Assembly (NCBI RefSeq): GCF_019431355.1
Contig: NZ_CP080269.1
Coordinates: 2,046,001-2,110,000 of the forward strand
Direction of reading: 5' to 3'
Source of the DNA: Paenibacillus sp. R14(2021)
GTDB lineage: Bacteria > Bacillota > Bacilli > Paenibacillales > Paenibacillaceae
Length of the DNA: 64,000 bases
Below, in pieces: positions 8,901 through 18,694 of the stretch. Position 1 is the stretch's first letter. Every line of letters begins with the position of its first letter. Both the position numbers and the translations under genes were made by a program. The notes beneath the pieces are model-generated. The model worked only from the letters and a program-made list of their open reading frames with translations, was not told the origin of the DNA and searched no databases.

Positions 8901-9896
8901 TCACAGAGAAGCTCGCCGTTCGCGGGCTTCACGGAACCAGGACGGCTCAGGAGCCTCTACGATCATCGCTTTGCCTGTCCAAGGATGTTGGAACGTTAAC
9001 TGCTCACCTCGAAGCGCTTGATGCGTCAAGCGCGTATCACGGCCGCCGTACAACGTATCGCCAACCAGCGGATGACCAAGATAGCTCATATGAACACGTA
9101 TTTGATGGGTTCTTCCCGTCTCCAGCCATAAGCGGACTAGAGACGCATCTTGATAGACTTCAATCGTTTCGTAATGCGTAACGGCTTGGTCGCCTTCCGG
9201 CGACACTCTGCGCCGGGATCGATGATGGCGGTCTTTACCAATAGGGACATGAACGATTCCGCTTGATGGCTTTATTCTGCCTTGAACAATGGCGGCATAT
9301 TGTCTCCCGATGGTTTTGCCGCGCATCGCTTCATCAAGCCGCAGCTGTGCAAGCTCATTGCGCGCATAAAGCACCGGCCCCGCCGTATCGTCGTCCAGCC
9401 GATGAATGTGTTTCGCAGGCTGAGGATCTTTCGACTGCAGGCTGAACCTTGCTGCATGCTCGTCCAAGGTTCCTCGTTGTCCCGGCGCAGCCGGATGGAC
9501 GGGCATGCCCGCCGGCTTGTTCATCACCATGCACCAATCGTCGGCGTATAGCACTGATGCCCTGGAAGTATCTTGAAGCTTATTGCCTCCTGGAGACTCC
9601 GAAAGCGCCATCCGATAAGCCGCATCCCGTACCGAATCTCCGGGCAGGAAGGTTTGCAGGCGGATGTAAGGCCCCTCCATTTGAATGCCGCCGACCGAGA
9701 ACAACCGATTTAACCATTTCTCCGGAAATAAACCAAGGGCCAGCAGCCAAATCCGCACTTGGTGCGGATGGCTCCCGGCCTCTATCGGAGAAGATGTCCT
9801 GCCAGCGTTATTCGCAATCGTGAAGAGCTTCTCAGCCGACAGCAAGAGCCACTCTCCGCTTCGCTCATAACGCAAATCTTCAAGTTGAAGATTCAT
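8901..9896 (-). CDS. RluA-family RNA pseudouridine synthase
   Basis: The protein isomerises uridine to pseudouridine in structured RNA, probably rRNA. The catalytic motif HRLDDDTAG is at residues 165-173, with Asp168 as the likely nucleophile. ETGRTHQIRVHMSYLGHPL and GDTLYGG follow in the usual order. The 331-residue length is standard for RluD-like enzymes. The ATG at 9896 has GAGGGG 10 nt ahead; an upstream in-frame extension would run into hemL. It follows the hem cluster by 43 nt with no terminator and may be its last gene. The exact RNA target cannot be read from sequence. Confidence 0.9.
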   Translation of the reverse strand: MNLQLEDLRYERSGEWLLLSAEKLFTIANNAGRTSSPIEAGSHPHQVRIWLLALGLFPEKWLNRLFSVGGIQMEGPYIRLQTFLPGDSVRDAAYRMALSESPGGNKLQDTSRASVLYADDWCMVMNKPAGMPVHPAAPGQRGTLDEHAARFSLQSKDPQPAKHIHRLDDDTAGPVLYARNELAQLRLDEAMRGKTIGRQYAAIVQGRIKPSSGIVHVPIGKDRHHRSRRRVSPEGDQAVTHYETIEVYQDASLVRLWLETGRTHQIRVHMSYLGHPLVGDTLYGGRDTRLTHQALRGEQLTFQHPWTGKAMIVEAPEPSWFREARERRASL

Positions 9897-9939
9897 ATTC
9901 ACGCATCCCCTCAAATCATCGATTGCTGAACGTTCTGTT

Positions 9940-11241
9940 CTATAACCGGCGAAGCGCCTCGTCATGCGCATCGATTGTTGCATCAATCGCTGCCTCGTCG
10001 TGAATGCCGGAGACGAACATCCCTTCGAATTGCGAAGGTGCAATGCTGATACCTAAATCGAGCATAGCGCCAAAATAAGCTTTAAACCGCTCCAGATCGG
10101 CTGTTTTTGCCGTATCATAGTTGATGACATGGGTTTCCGTGAAGAACGGACATACCATGGAGCCCACACGGTTGATCGTGCTAGGAATGCCATGCTTCGC
10201 TGCGTTCGCTTCAAAGCCAAGCTGAAGACGTACGGACATCCGCTCCATCTGCTCATAAATGTCAGGCGTAAGCAGGCTGAGGGTCGTGTAGCCGGCTGCC
10301 ATGGCAAGCGGATTGCCTGACAAGGTGCCCGCTTGATAGATCGGGCCGCTTGGCGCCATCATTTCCATGATTTCGCGTTTGCCGCCGTATGCACCGACAG
10401 GCAGGCCGCCGCCGATGACCTTGCCGAGGCAGGTCAGGTCCGGCGTAATACCGAAAAGTCCCTGCGCACAGTGATAGTTGACGCGGAAACCGGTCATGAC
10501 CTCGTCGAAGATCAACAGGCTGCCGTATTGCGACGTCACATCGCGAAGTCCCTGAAGGAAGCCGGGCAGCGGCGGAACGACGCCCATATTACCGGCAACG
10601 GGCTCCACGATAATGCAGGCGATTTCTTCGCCGAACTGCTCGAAAGCGAGCTTTACGGAATCCAAGTCATTGTATGGCACTGTAATCGTGTGCGAGGCTA
10701 CACTTTCGGGCACGCCAGGGCTATCGGGAAGTCCAAGCGTCGCGACACCCGAGCCGGCTTTAATGAGCAGGCTGTCGGCATGACCGTGATAGGACCCCTC
10801 GAATTTCAAAATCTTGCTCCGCTTCGTATAGCCGCGTGCAAGACGCAGCGCACTCATCGTCGCTTCCGTGCCGGAGTTCACCATCCGCACCACTTCAACA
10901 GACGGCACGCGCTCGCAGACAAGCTCGGCCATCAGCGTCTCGAGCTCTGTCGGCGCGCCGAAGCTTGTCCCCTTCTCTGCCGTTTTCTTCACCGCTTCGA
11001 TGACCTCCGGGTGCGCATGACCCATGATGAGAGGGCCCCATGAAGCGACATAATCGATATAGCTGTTTCCATCGATATCGAAGACGCGGTAACCTTCCCC
11101 GCGATCCATATATACAGGCGTCAAGCCAACGGATTTAAACGCGCGAACCGGGGAATTGACACCGCCCGGAATTACGGTTTTCGCTTTTGCAAATGCCGCT
11201 CTGGATCGTTCGTCCGTCCGTTTACGATTCTTATCTATCAT
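9940..11241 (-). CDS. hemL: Glutamate-1-semialdehyde 2,1-aminomutase
   Basis: HemL converts glutamate-1-semialdehyde to 5-aminolevulinate with PLP, the second committed step of C5-pathway heme synthesis. Family signatures are [12 protein letters not shown] near the start, [16 protein letters not shown], and [17 protein letters not shown], which contains the PLP lysine at about residue 270. FDEVMTGFR is also present. It is 433 residues from ATG 11241, the start that gives the canonical [14 protein letters not shown]-terminus; upstream extension is not conserved-looking. It is the last of the seven genes from hemA onward. Confidence 0.96.
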   Translation of the reverse strand: MIDKNRKRTDERSRAAFAKAKTVIPGGVNSPVRAFKSVGLTPVYMDRGEGYRVFDIDGNSYIDYVASWGPLIMGHAHPEVIEAVKKTAEKGTSFGAPTELETLMAELVCERVPSVEVVRMVNSGTEATMSALRLARGYTKRSKILKFEGSYHGHADSLLIKAGSGVATLGLPDSPGVPESVASHTITVPYNDLDSVKLAFEQFGEEIACIIVEPVAGNMGVVPPLPGFLQGLRDVTSQYGSLLIFDEVMTGFRVNYHCAQGLFGITPDLTCLGKVIGGGLPVGAYGGKREIMEMMAPSGPIYQAGTLSGNPLAMAAGYTTLSLLTPDIYEQMERMSVRLQLGFEANAAKHGIPSTINRVGSMVCPFFTETHVINYDTAKTADLERFKAYFGAMLDLGISIAPSQFEGMFVSGIHDEAAIDATIDAHDEALRRL

Positions 11242-11296
11242 AAGTAACACCGCCAGTCTGTTCTTTTGTAATCCTATTCGGGATAGAGCTGCTTCG

Positions 11297-12292
11297 TTAC
11301 TCGCCTCTAAGCCAGCGGGCCGCATCCAGCGCATGATAGGTGATGATGAGGTCTGCACCAGCGCGTTTCATGCCGGTCAACGATTCAAGAACGACAGCAC
11401 GCTCATCAATCCAGCCGTTTGCCGCAGCCGCCTTGACCATGGAATATTCGGCGCTGACGTTATAAGCCGCTACAGGCAAGTCAAAATGCTCCTTCAGCAT
11501 GCGAATGATGTCCATATAAGCAAGCGCAGGCTTCACCATGAGGAAATCGGCGCCTTCAATGACATCCGCTTCCGCTTCGCGCATCGCTTCGCGTGCATTT
11601 GCAGGATCCATTTGATACGTTTTGCGGTCACCGAACTGCGGCGTGGAATGCGCGGCCTCACGGAATGGACCGTAGAAGGCAGAAGCGAACTTGACGGAGT
11701 AGGACATGATGGGCACCATTTCAAAGCCCGCTGCGTCAAGCCCTTCGCGGATTGCGCCGACGAACCCGTCCATCATATTGGAAGGTGCGATGATATCCGC
11801 ACCGGCTTCCGCTTGCGAAACCGCCGTTTTGACCAGCAGCTCCAGGGAAGAATCATTGTCGATCTCCGCATTACCGGTACGCGGATCATGATGAATCATA
11901 CCGCAATGGCCGTGATCGGTAAATTGGCACAGGCACGTATCCGCAACGACGAGCAGCTCAGGCGCCCATTCTTTCACGGCACGAGTCGCCTGCTGTACGA
12001 TGCCGTTCGCATCGTATGCCGATGAACCCGTTGCATCCTTGGAATCTGGTACCCCGAATAGCAGCACGGCCTTCACGCCTGAAGCCGTGACAGCGTCGAT
12101 TTCAGCTCTCAAAAGATCAAGCGACAGATGGTAAACGCCGGGCATCGATGAAATTTCTTCTTTGACGCCTTTGCCGTGCGTCACAAAGAGCGGGTAAATA
12201 AAATCGTCTACAGTCAGCTGGGTTTCGCGCACTAAGCTCCGCAGCGCAGCCGTTCTCCGAAGCCTGCGATTTCTCGTAATCGGAAATGCCAT
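11297..12292 (-). CDS. hemB: Delta-aminolevulinic acid dehydratase (porphobilinogen synthase)
   Basis: HemB condenses two 5-aminolevulinate molecules to porphobilinogen. The zinc-site cysteines appear as [14 protein letters not shown], so this is the zinc type. The lysines of the active site are in [12 protein letters not shown] and in the segment before NVSAEYSM. At 331 residues from ATG 12292 (GGAGG 10 nt upstream) the length is typical. It sits between the cobA/hemD fusion and hemL, in the order found in Bacillus. Confidence 0.96.
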   Translation of the reverse strand: MAFPITRNRRLRRTAALRSLVRETQLTVDDFIYPLFVTHGKGVKEEISSMPGVYHLSLDLLRAEIDAVTASGVKAVLLFGVPDSKDATGSSAYDANGIVQQATRAVKEWAPELLVVADTCLCQFTDHGHCGMIHHDPRTGNAEIDNDSSLELLVKTAVSQAEAGADIIAPSNMMDGFVGAIREGLDAAGFEMVPIMSYSVKFASAFYGPFREAAHSTPQFGDRKTYQMDPANAREAMREAEADVIEGADFLMVKPALAYMDIIRMLKEHFDLPVAAYNVSAEYSMVKAAAANGWIDERAVVLESLTGMKRAGADLIITYHALDAARWLRGE

Positions 12293-12306
12293 AATCAAAA
12301 CGCCTC

Positions 12307-13878
12307 CTATTTCGTGCGATGCTTCAAGCGGGATTCGGCAATAGCTTCAATGAGTCCGTCAATCGTTGCATCTTCCGGTTGTATCGTAACGTTCAGTCCG
12401 GCGTCAGCTGCTGTGCGAGCCGTCACAGGACCGATGCATGCAATATCAATGCCTTGCAGCAGGTCAAGTGGTTTCTCTACGCCCATGCGGCGCAGCAATT
12501 CAAGGAAATTAGTAACGGTCGACGAGCTTGCGAAGGTAATGACATGTATGCCGCCGCTTCGCAGCAGGTCAAGCACATCTTCGTCCTGGTCTTGGGCGAT
12601 AACAGTTTCATATACATCGATTTCGACCGGCTGCAGACCTTTGTCTTTCAACGTCCGCGGCAGCACTTCACGGGCCAGATCCCCCCGCGGCAGCAGGACC
12701 CGTTGTCCTGGCACCAGATTCTCCGCTAAGCTGTCCAGCAGGTCTTCGGCCTGAAACTTGACCGGAAGCATATCGACAAGAATGCCGTGTTTCTCGAGCG
12801 CTTCAGCCGTCTTCGGCCCGACTGCGGCGATGCGTGCACGGTGGAATTGACGAATATCGATTCGCAGCTTCTTCAGCCAATCGAAGAAATAGTCGACACC
12901 GTTCACGCTGGTGAACATGATCCAATCGTATGAAGGCGCATCTGCCATCGCCGCCTGCAGCAGCGCGAGTGTCTCGAGATTCTGAGGTTCACGCGTCTCA
13001 ATGACAGGAAATTCGCAAGGCTCGCCTCCAAACTCCTCAATCCGTTCCACCAGGTCGCTGCTCTGCGCCCTCGCTCTCGTCACCAGCACGCGCGTACCGA
13101 ACAGCGGCTTGTTCTCATACCACTGCAGCTTCTCGCGCTGCAGAACGACATCGCCGACAACGATAACCGCAGGCGGTTTAAACTTCGCCGCCTTCACGAT
13201 TGCTTCGATTGTCTCGAGCGTCCCCGTGATCGTCCGCTGCTCGACGCGCGTACCCCAGCGAATGAGTGCCACCGGCGTCGAAGCCGGCTTGCCGTGCTTG
13301 ACCAGCTGTTCCGCGATATAGCCGATTTTGGCGACCCCCATGAGGAATACAAGCGTTCCTGTAGCGAGCGTCACCTTGTCCCAGTGAATAGACTGGTCCA
13401 GCTTGTCCGGACTCTCATGGCCGGTAATGATGGATAAGGAAGAGGCCAAATCTCTATGCGTCACAGGAATGCCGGCATAAGCAGGCACGGCAATGGCTGA
13501 GGTAATGCCCGGTACGATGTCAAATTCAATACCGTGCTGCTGCAACAGCTCGGCTTCCTCGCCGACTCGGCCGAAGATCGTCGGATCGCCGCCTTTAAGC
13601 CGCGTGACGATTTTACCCTCCAAGGCGAGATCGACAAGCAGTTGATTAATGTCTTCTTGTTTCATTGTATGACGGTCGGGCAGCTTGCCGACGTATATTT
13701 TTTTAGCGCCTGGCTTCAAGTAACGAAGCAGCCTCGGACTTGCAAGCCTATCATAAACAATCACATCGCAGAGTCCAATGCATTCCCTGCCCCGAACGGT
13801 AATCAGCTTCGGATCGCCGGGACCCGCCCCTACCAAATAAACTTTCCCTTTGCTTTTCTCCGTAAGCAAACCGATCAT
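12307..13878 (-). CDS. cobA/hemD: Fusion: uroporphyrinogen-III C-methyltransferase + uroporphyrinogen-III synthase
   Basis: This 523-residue protein joins two enzymes. Residues 1 to about 255 are a SUMT/CobA methyltransferase ([51 protein letters not shown]). Residues about 265 to 523 are a HemD synthase ([30 protein letters not shown]). One chain therefore makes uroporphyrinogen III and can methylate it to precorrin-2 for siroheme. The ATG overlaps the hemC stop as ATGA, so translation is coupled. B. subtilis has separate hemD in this operon; the fusion is common in Paenibacillus and clostridia. Confidence 0.95.
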   Translation of the reverse strand: MIGLLTEKSKGKVYLVGAGPGDPKLITVRGRECIGLCDVIVYDRLASPRLLRYLKPGAKKIYVGKLPDRHTMKQEDINQLLVDLALEGKIVTRLKGGDPTIFGRVGEEAELLQQHGIEFDIVPGITSAIAVPAYAGIPVTHRDLASSLSIITGHESPDKLDQSIHWDKVTLATGTLVFLMGVAKIGYIAEQLVKHGKPASTPVALIRWGTRVEQRTITGTLETIEAIVKAAKFKPPAVIVVGDVVLQREKLQWYENKPLFGTRVLVTRARAQSSDLVERIEEFGGEPCEFPVIETREPQNLETLALLQAAMADAPSYDWIMFTSVNGVDYFFDWLKKLRIDIRQFHRARIAAVGPKTAEALEKHGILVDMLPVKFQAEDLLDSLAENLVPGQRVLLPRGDLAREVLPRTLKDKGLQPVEIDVYETVIAQDQDEDVLDLLRSGGIHVITFASSSTVTNFLELLRRMGVEKPLDLLQGIDIACIGPVTARTAADAGLNVTIQPEDATIDGLIEAIAESRLKHRTK

Positions 13879-14840
13879 CCCCTTACTTCCGATAAAATAC
13901 GGTCAGCTCCCTTGGCTTTCAGCAAATTCGCAACTTCAACACCCAGCGCTTCGGGATCAGTTCCACGCATCGTTTCTTTCAGAAGGATCGTTCCATCGGG
14001 CGAGCCGACGATGCCTGTCAACGACATCGTTATTGTACCCTCGCCATCTTGTTCCACAACGACGGCATGCGCTCCGATCGGAATTTGGCAGCCGCCGTTT
14101 AGTGCACCTAGGAAGCTTCGCTCGGCAGACACGGTCAGCGCGGTCAGCTCGTCGTTAAAGAGCGACAGCAGGTGACGAACCTCTTTATCGTTCTCCCGGC
14201 ATTCGATGCCTAGCGCGCCTTGGCCTACCGCAGGGACACAAACCTCTTCTGACAGAAACGTCGAAATCTTGGACTCCCAGCTCATCCGATGCAGACCCGC
14301 CGCCGCCAGCACGATGGCATCGAAGCCTTCGCTCTCCAGCTTCTTAATTCGGGAATCAATGTTTCCCCGGATGGATTCAATTTGCAGATCCGGACGGGCA
14401 TATTTCAATTGGCTGGCACGGCGCAGGCTGCTCGTTCCTACTTTCGCTCCTTGCGGGAGATTCTCGAATGAGAGCCCGCCAGCCGTCACGAGGCAGTCTC
14501 TCGGGTCGACGCGCTTCGGCACGGCGCCATTCATGAGGCCTTCAGGCAGCTCGTAAGGCATGTCTTTCATGCTATGTACAGCGAGGTCGATTTCTCCATC
14601 GATCAGTGCTTGTTCGATTTCTTTGACAAAAAGACCTTTCCCGCCTACCTTGGACAAGGTTACATCCAGGATTTGGTCGCCTTTTGTCACGATCTTTCGA
14701 ATTTCGAAGTCATACGTTAATCCATGCTCTTGGCTCAGCGCTTTCAATTGATCGATGACTTGCCCGGTTTGCGTCAGCGCTAGCGCACTCTGTCTCGTTC
14801 CGACAACGATGGTCCGGCGCCCATTAATAATGTATGCCAT
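13875..14840 (-). CDS. hemC: Porphobilinogen deaminase (hydroxymethylbilane synthase)
   Basis: HemC polymerises four porphobilinogens into hydroxymethylbilane. [17 protein letters not shown] opens the protein. The dipyrromethane cofactor cysteine is in [13 protein letters not shown] at about residue 250. [15 protein letters not shown] is the family active-site stretch. It is 321 residues, with GAGAGGGG upstream of the ATG. Its stop overlaps the start of the cobA/hemD fusion by 4 nt. Confidence 0.96.
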   Translation of the reverse strand: MAYIINGRRTIVVGTRQSALALTQTGQVIDQLKALSQEHGLTYDFEIRKIVTKGDQILDVTLSKVGGKGLFVKEIEQALIDGEIDLAVHSMKDMPYELPEGLMNGAVPKRVDPRDCLVTAGGLSFENLPQGAKVGTSSLRRASQLKYARPDLQIESIRGNIDSRIKKLESEGFDAIVLAAAGLHRMSWESKISTFLSEEVCVPAVGQGALGIECRENDKEVRHLLSLFNDELTALTVSAERSFLGALNGGCQIPIGAHAVVVEQDGEGTITMSLTGIVGSPDGTILLKETMRGTDPEALGVEVANLLKAKGADRILSEVRG

Positions 14841-14843
14841 GGT

Positions 14844-15536
14844 TTAACATCCCCTCTCAGCCGCCTGCAGCAGCCTATTCATCCATTCTTCTAGCTGGTA
14901 TTCGCTCATATCGGCATAGGGCCAAGAATCCTTCGCACGTGCTTGCTTATCCGCCGTTTCTGTGAACAGAGGCAGTTCTTCGGCCGCAAGCCGCAGCACC
15001 GCAGTACGCAAGCCTGGCTCTGTTATGATTTCAAGTACTCGTTTGCGAAGCGCATGCAGCCGTTCAAGAAACCCCTCGTATTCGGGTCCGTATTGCTCTG
15101 CAAGTCTTCGTTTCAGCAGCGCCGTCAAGGCAGGGCTGGCTCCGCCTGTCGACAAAGCGATAGTTAAATCCCCTCGTTTCACGACAGCAGGCGTTATGAA
15201 ACTGCCTAGCTCCGACCGATCTGCCGTGTTAACGGGAATTCCACGTTCATCTGCAGCAGCTGCGATTCGCGCATTAAGTTGACGATCGTTCGTTGCGGCG
15301 ATGAGCAAGAAGGCACCTTCAAGGTCACTTTCTCTGTATTCCCTTTGTACATAGGCAATACACCCGCTTCCGGTAAGTGCCTGAAGCCGTTCGGTCGAGG
15401 CAGGTGCAATGACAATGACTGTGTCCGCTCCGCCTTCTATTAATCCGAGCACCTTTCGCTCTGCGACCGTACCGCCGCCGACCACGATACAGCGTTTGCC
15501 TGCGAGCTTCATCATCATAGGATAATAGCCGGGCAA
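14844..15536 (-). CDS. Precorrin-2 dehydrogenase (Met8/SirC-type)
   Basis: This is a 230-residue NAD-dependent dehydrogenase that oxidises precorrin-2 to sirohydrochlorin; some members also insert iron. The Rossmann motif KRCIVVGGGTVAERKVLGL is at residues 13-31, and VNTADRSELGSFITPAVVKRG and STGGASPALTALLK match the CysG N-terminal/Met8 family. The start is TTG 15536 with GAGGAGG 8 nt upstream. Its place between hemX and hemC, next to a SUMT domain, indicates that this operon supplies siroheme as well as heme. Confidence 0.9.
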   Translation of the reverse strand: MPGYYPMMMKLAGKRCIVVGGGTVAERKVLGLIEGGADTVIVIAPASTERLQALTGSGCIAYVQREYRESDLEGAFLLIAATNDRQLNARIAAAADERGIPVNTADRSELGSFITPAVVKRGDLTIALSTGGASPALTALLKRRLAEQYGPEYEGFLERLHALRKRVLEIITEPGLRTAVLRLAAEELPLFTETADKQARAKDSWPYADMSEYQLEEWMNRLLQAAERGC

Positions 15537-15569
15537 TGCTTCTTCCTCCTCGCAATAGGTCCGCGGTAT

Positions 15570-16388
15570 CTACGACCACCCATGGAAATTGGATGCCTGA
15601 TTAATAAATACATTCAACAGCAGAACGGTATAGCTAATGAGATTAAACCGCGCGAACTTCCAGCCCGTACCGTCAAACCATTGGTGCTTCATGACGTTCC
15701 ATATATAGAGAGCCAACGCGACGAACGACGTCAACACCTTCCAATCTAACAGCAGCCCGTATCGCCCTTCGATGAGGATGGACGTAACCGCAACCGTTAA
15801 CGACAGCAAGAGCAGCGGTGTTCCAATCAATGAGACACGAAACATAAAACGGTCGGCCGCATCCAGGCTCGGCAGGCGCTGCATCCGCTTCGTCCATTGC
15901 TTGCCCTTGAGACGCGCGAACAGAAACATATACATCCCCGAGAAAATCGCACTGACCGTAAAAGCCGTATAAGCAAGAAGCATAAGCCCAATATGGACAT
16001 AAAGCATGTCATGGGCAAGCTCCCAGCGCGCCAACGAAGCACCGCTGCCGATCCGAAACAAATTGACCGTCAAGATCGCAAAGCCGAACACGTTCACGAA
16101 GAAGACGATAAACTCCATTCGAAAAAAACGGCTCATCACTAAAGAAACCGTGATAAGCAGCCAAGAGAAAACGAATAAATATTCAAACAAATTCAATACG
16201 GTCATGTCCAAATGGGAGATAATCCGATGAATTAGAAAGCCTGTTTGAAGGATCCAGACGAAAACAAGGAGCCCTGTTCCCACCTGCTTCGCTTCCCGGT
16301 TTCGATCCACGAAATCCGAGAAGTAAAAGAGGAGGCTCAGGGCGTATACGTACATCATTCCATCATAAAACCAGTTGTGTGTAACCAT
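15570..16388 (-). CDS. hemX: HemX-like membrane protein (CcsA/cytochrome c assembly family)
   Basis: This 272-residue integral membrane protein has about eight hydrophobic segments. It follows hemA directly, as in Bacillus, where HemX lowers the level of glutamyl-tRNA reductase. Sequences such as WELAHDMLYVHIGLMLLAYTAFTVSAIFSG resemble the CcsA/ResC fold in general layout, but no WWD heme-handling motif is seen. GGAGG lies 5 nt ahead of the ATG. Confidence 0.88.
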   Translation of the reverse strand: MVTHNWFYDGMMYVYALSLLFYFSDFVDRNREAKQVGTGLLVFVWILQTGFLIHRIISHLDMTVLNLFEYLFVFSWLLITVSLVMSRFFRMEFIVFFVNVFGFAILTVNLFRIGSGASLARWELAHDMLYVHIGLMLLAYTAFTVSAIFSGMYMFLFARLKGKQWTKRMQRLPSLDAADRFMFRVSLIGTPLLLLSLTVAVTSILIEGRYGLLLDWKVLTSFVALALYIWNVMKHQWFDGTGWKFARFNLISYTVLLLNVFINQASNFHGWS

Positions 16389-16414
16389 TGGCGCCTCCGC
16401 AAACGTTGGCTGAT

Positions 16415-17794
16415 TTAGGTCGTAACGGCCGCAATCGCACCTTGGCCAAGCTTAGCTAAGGTGTCTGCCGGCGATGATTTCTCGATAACCGGCTTCGATT
16501 TCTCGGCCTTTTCCGCCGTCCGCTCAAGCTCTTCTTCAAGCGCGAACAATTTCACAAACATATCCATCGCTTGATCCGCATGCTTCTCCCCAGCCATTTC
16601 CTTCACCCGAAGAATGGGGTCGTGCATCATTTGATTAACGATGCTCTTCGTCAGTTTGTGAATGATCTTCAGCTCGCGATCGCCCAGATCAGGCAGCTTA
16701 TTCGTTAAACTGTCCATCGTTTCTGCGTGAATGGCAGCTGCTTTCGTCTGAAGCGCCTGAATAAGCGGAGCGACGCCGAGCGTTTTGTACCATTGACGGT
16801 ATGCTTCGACCTCGGCCTCGATTAGCACTTCAATCTTGGCTGCTTCCTGGCGGCGCTGCTCCATGTTGCTCTCGACAATGCCTTCTAAATCATCAATGTC
16901 ATAGAGGAATACATTCTCGACCGAAGCAATCGCCGGATCCAAATCTCGCGGAACCGCGATATCAATCATGAACAATGGCCGCGATTTACGTTTTTGCATC
17001 GCTGCAGTAACCTGTTCACGCGTCAGAACATAGCCATCCGAACCCGTTGAGCTGATGACAATATCCGTCTCGTGCAGCCTCGCGACAGCTTCTTTCATAT
17101 CAAGCGGAGTGCCATTAAACTTGTCTGCCAGCTGAACGGCACGGTCATACGTGCGGTTCACGACGAAAACCTTCTTAACGCCGCTCGAGTAAAGATGCTT
17201 AGCCGTCAGCTCGCTCATTTTGCCGGCACCGACAATCATGACGGTCTTGCCGCCAAATTGGCCGAAGATGCGCTTGCCGAGCTCCACGGCCGCGTAGCTG
17301 ACAGATACTGCAGCTTCGCCGACTGCTGTATCGGAGTGAGCTTTTTTCGCAAGCGTAACCGACTGCTTGAAGATGGAGTTAAAGAGCGTTCCCGTCGTCT
17401 TCTGCTCCTGCGCTAGGAGGAAAGCATCTTTGACTTGACCCAGAATCTGCGTCTCGCCGATGACCATGGAATCCAAACCGCTCGTTACTCGGAACAAATG
17501 CTCGATTGCCTTCTCATCTTCATGCATATATAAATCCGAGGTGAAATCCTCTCTCGGGGTTTTAAACCATTTCTCCATAAAACTGCGAATGTAGTGACCG
17601 CACAAGTGTGGTCGGTCCACAACTGCATAAAGCTCTGTACGGTTACAGGTCGCTACGATGACACATTCCATAATGCTTTTGGTTTGCTTCAATTGCTTCA
17701 AAGCCTCAGGCAAGTCGCGGTCAGCGAATGTAAACCGTTCTCTAACCTCAACTGGAGCTGTCCGATAATTAAGTCCGACAACCATAATGTGCAT
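16415..17794 (-). CDS. hemA: Glutamyl-tRNA reductase
   Basis: HemA reduces Glu-tRNA to glutamate-1-semialdehyde, the first and regulated step of the C5 heme pathway. The catalytic cysteine is Cys50 in IVATCNRTELYAV. The NADPH domain carries VMIVGAGKMSELTAKHL, followed by the C-terminal dimerisation domain. It is 459 residues, about normal. It opens the run hemA-hemX-sirC-hemC-cobA/hemD-hemB-hemL, all on one strand with gaps of at most 55 nt. The promoter must lie in 17795-17905, but I see no clean -35/-10 pair. Confidence 0.96.
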   Translation of the reverse strand: MHIMVVGLNYRTAPVEVRERFTFADRDLPEALKQLKQTKSIMECVIVATCNRTELYAVVDRPHLCGHYIRSFMEKWFKTPREDFTSDLYMHEDEKAIEHLFRVTSGLDSMVIGETQILGQVKDAFLLAQEQKTTGTLFNSIFKQSVTLAKKAHSDTAVGEAAVSVSYAAVELGKRIFGQFGGKTVMIVGAGKMSELTAKHLYSSGVKKVFVVNRTYDRAVQLADKFNGTPLDMKEAVARLHETDIVISSTGSDGYVLTREQVTAAMQKRKSRPLFMIDIAVPRDLDPAIASVENVFLYDIDDLEGIVESNMEQRRQEAAKIEVLIEAEVEAYRQWYKTLGVAPLIQALQTKAAAIHAETMDSLTNKLPDLGDRELKIIHKLTKSIVNQMMHDPILRVKEMAGEKHADQAMDMFVKLFALEEELERTAEKAEKSKPVIEKSSPADTLAKLGQGAIAAVTT

Positions 17795-17908
17795 GTGCGT
17801 TCACCTGCCCTTCAACGTGATTTTCACAATTAGTATAGCACAGTTCGACAACCTGTACCCCCGCAATTATGAAAATTATTTGAAATACTCATCCCTGTTT
17901 CATCGTAA

Positions 17909-17936
17909 CAAAAAAGCCGCGATTGCACTCGCGGCC
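17909..17936 (-). terminator. Terminator after speD
   Basis: GCCGCG (17916-17921) pairs with CGCGGC (17930-17935) and is followed by TTTTTT on the minus strand. It isolates hemA from speD. Confidence 0.8.
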
Positions 17937-17960
17937 TTTATCTCATCCTATAAAAAAATG

Positions 17961-18359
17961 TTACACAAGCTCGGCTTGCTTCATATCTGCTTCAACGACT
18001 TGTAATTCTCCCATGCCGCGGACAAGCTTCTTAGCATGTGTCATTTTCGGTTTCAATACAGACATCATGTAGTCGATCGCAAGCTGCGGATCCACTGTTT
18101 CTCCACAAGTGTAACAATCAAGAGCAGCGAAGCCTCTCTCAGGATACGTGTGAATGGAAAGATGACTTTCTGACAGCATAACGAGCACCGTCGCACCTTG
18201 TGGTTCAAATTGTTTGGCTTGTACGGAGAGTACGGTAGCGCCGCAAGCTTCAGCCGCCTCTACCATTTGGGCTTGTAAAAATTCGGAGTTGTTGAGCAGG
18301 TCAAAATCCACACCCCAAGTGTCAACAGCAACGTGTCTTCCGAAAGTTGAATATTCCAT
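17961..18359 (-). CDS. speD: S-adenosylmethionine decarboxylase proenzyme
   Basis: SpeD decarboxylates S-adenosylmethionine to give the aminopropyl donor for spermidine. The proenzyme cleaves itself at Glu64-Ser65 in LSESHLSIHTYPERG, turning Ser65 into the pyruvoyl cofactor. CYTCGE carries the catalytic cysteine. At 132 residues it is of the short prokaryotic type. I start at ATG 18359, which has GGAAGGGGG 9 nt ahead; a start at 18404 would lack a site. The gene stands alone between two terminators, and its 5' region is unusually rich in inverted repeats. Confidence 0.95.
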   Translation of the reverse strand: MEYSTFGRHVAVDTWGVDFDLLNNSEFLQAQMVEAAEACGATVLSVQAKQFEPQGATVLVMLSESHLSIHTYPERGFAALDCYTCGETVDPQLAIDYMMSVLKPKMTHAKKLVRGMGELQVVEADMKQAELV

Positions 18360-18374
18360 CTCTCGGTTCCCCCT

Positions 18375-18480
18375 TCCTAGGAATAAAATGTTTTGTAATT
18401 TCATCCGCTAGGACCTACGTCATTCACTGCCCGAGGGACTTTCCTCTCGCAACATTACCATGTCCTGAGTGAATCCTGGT
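18375..18480 (-). promoter_or_regulatory. Structured leader upstream of speD (candidate cis-acting RNA)
   Basis: The region holds nested complementary segments. ATTCACT (18422-18428) pairs with AGTGAAT (18468-18474), and inside it GGAC (18436-18439) pairs with GTCC (18462-18465). GAGG/CCTC and CGAG/CTCG segments offer alternative or crossing pairings. TCCTAG (18375-18381) also faces CTAGGA (18407-18412). It does not match the SAM-I, SAM-II or other riboswitch cores that I can recall. Regulation of speD is an inference. Confidence 0.45.
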
Positions 18481-18517
18481 TCCTAATATTCATTGCAACG
18501 AAAATAAAAATACCATC

Positions 18518-18546
18518 TATTGCGGATAAATGCAATAGTTTTTTTT
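18518..18546 (+). terminator. Plus-strand terminator-like hairpin with no plus-strand gene before it
   Basis: CTATTGC (18518-18524) pairs with GCAATAG (18533-18539) and is followed by eight T. No coding region on the plus strand ends here. It may end a small RNA transcribed antisense to the speD leader, or be chance. Confidence 0.45.
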
Positions 18547-18640
18547 AGGCAAATTTGATTTGAGAACACACTGCAAACTCCAGTTACCAACGTATGTTGG
18601 AACAAAGGCTTATGTGTTCGTCCAATTGTTGTGTTTAAAA

Positions 18641-18668
18641 TAAAAAAAGCCGCAGTATATGCGGCTCT
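18641..18668 (-). terminator. Terminator after the unknown gene at 18695-19285
   Basis: AGCCGC (18648-18653) pairs with GCGGCT (18661-18666), followed on the minus strand by TTTTTTT. Confidence 0.8.
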
Positions 18669-18694
18669 GGACAATTATATCCTTCATTGAAGAC

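Noticed and set aside
17840..17890. AT-rich AATTATGAAAATTATT upstream of hemA resembles a PerR or Fur box.
   Set aside because: It reads as a direct rather than an inverted repeat and matches the known 15-bp PerR consensus poorly, although PerR control of hemA is known in B. subtilis.
18420..18480. GAGGAAAGTCC on the minus strand resembles the P4 core of RNase P RNA.
   Set aside because: speD begins about 90 nt downstream, so there is no room for the roughly 400-nt RNA, and the later conserved RNase P segments are absent.
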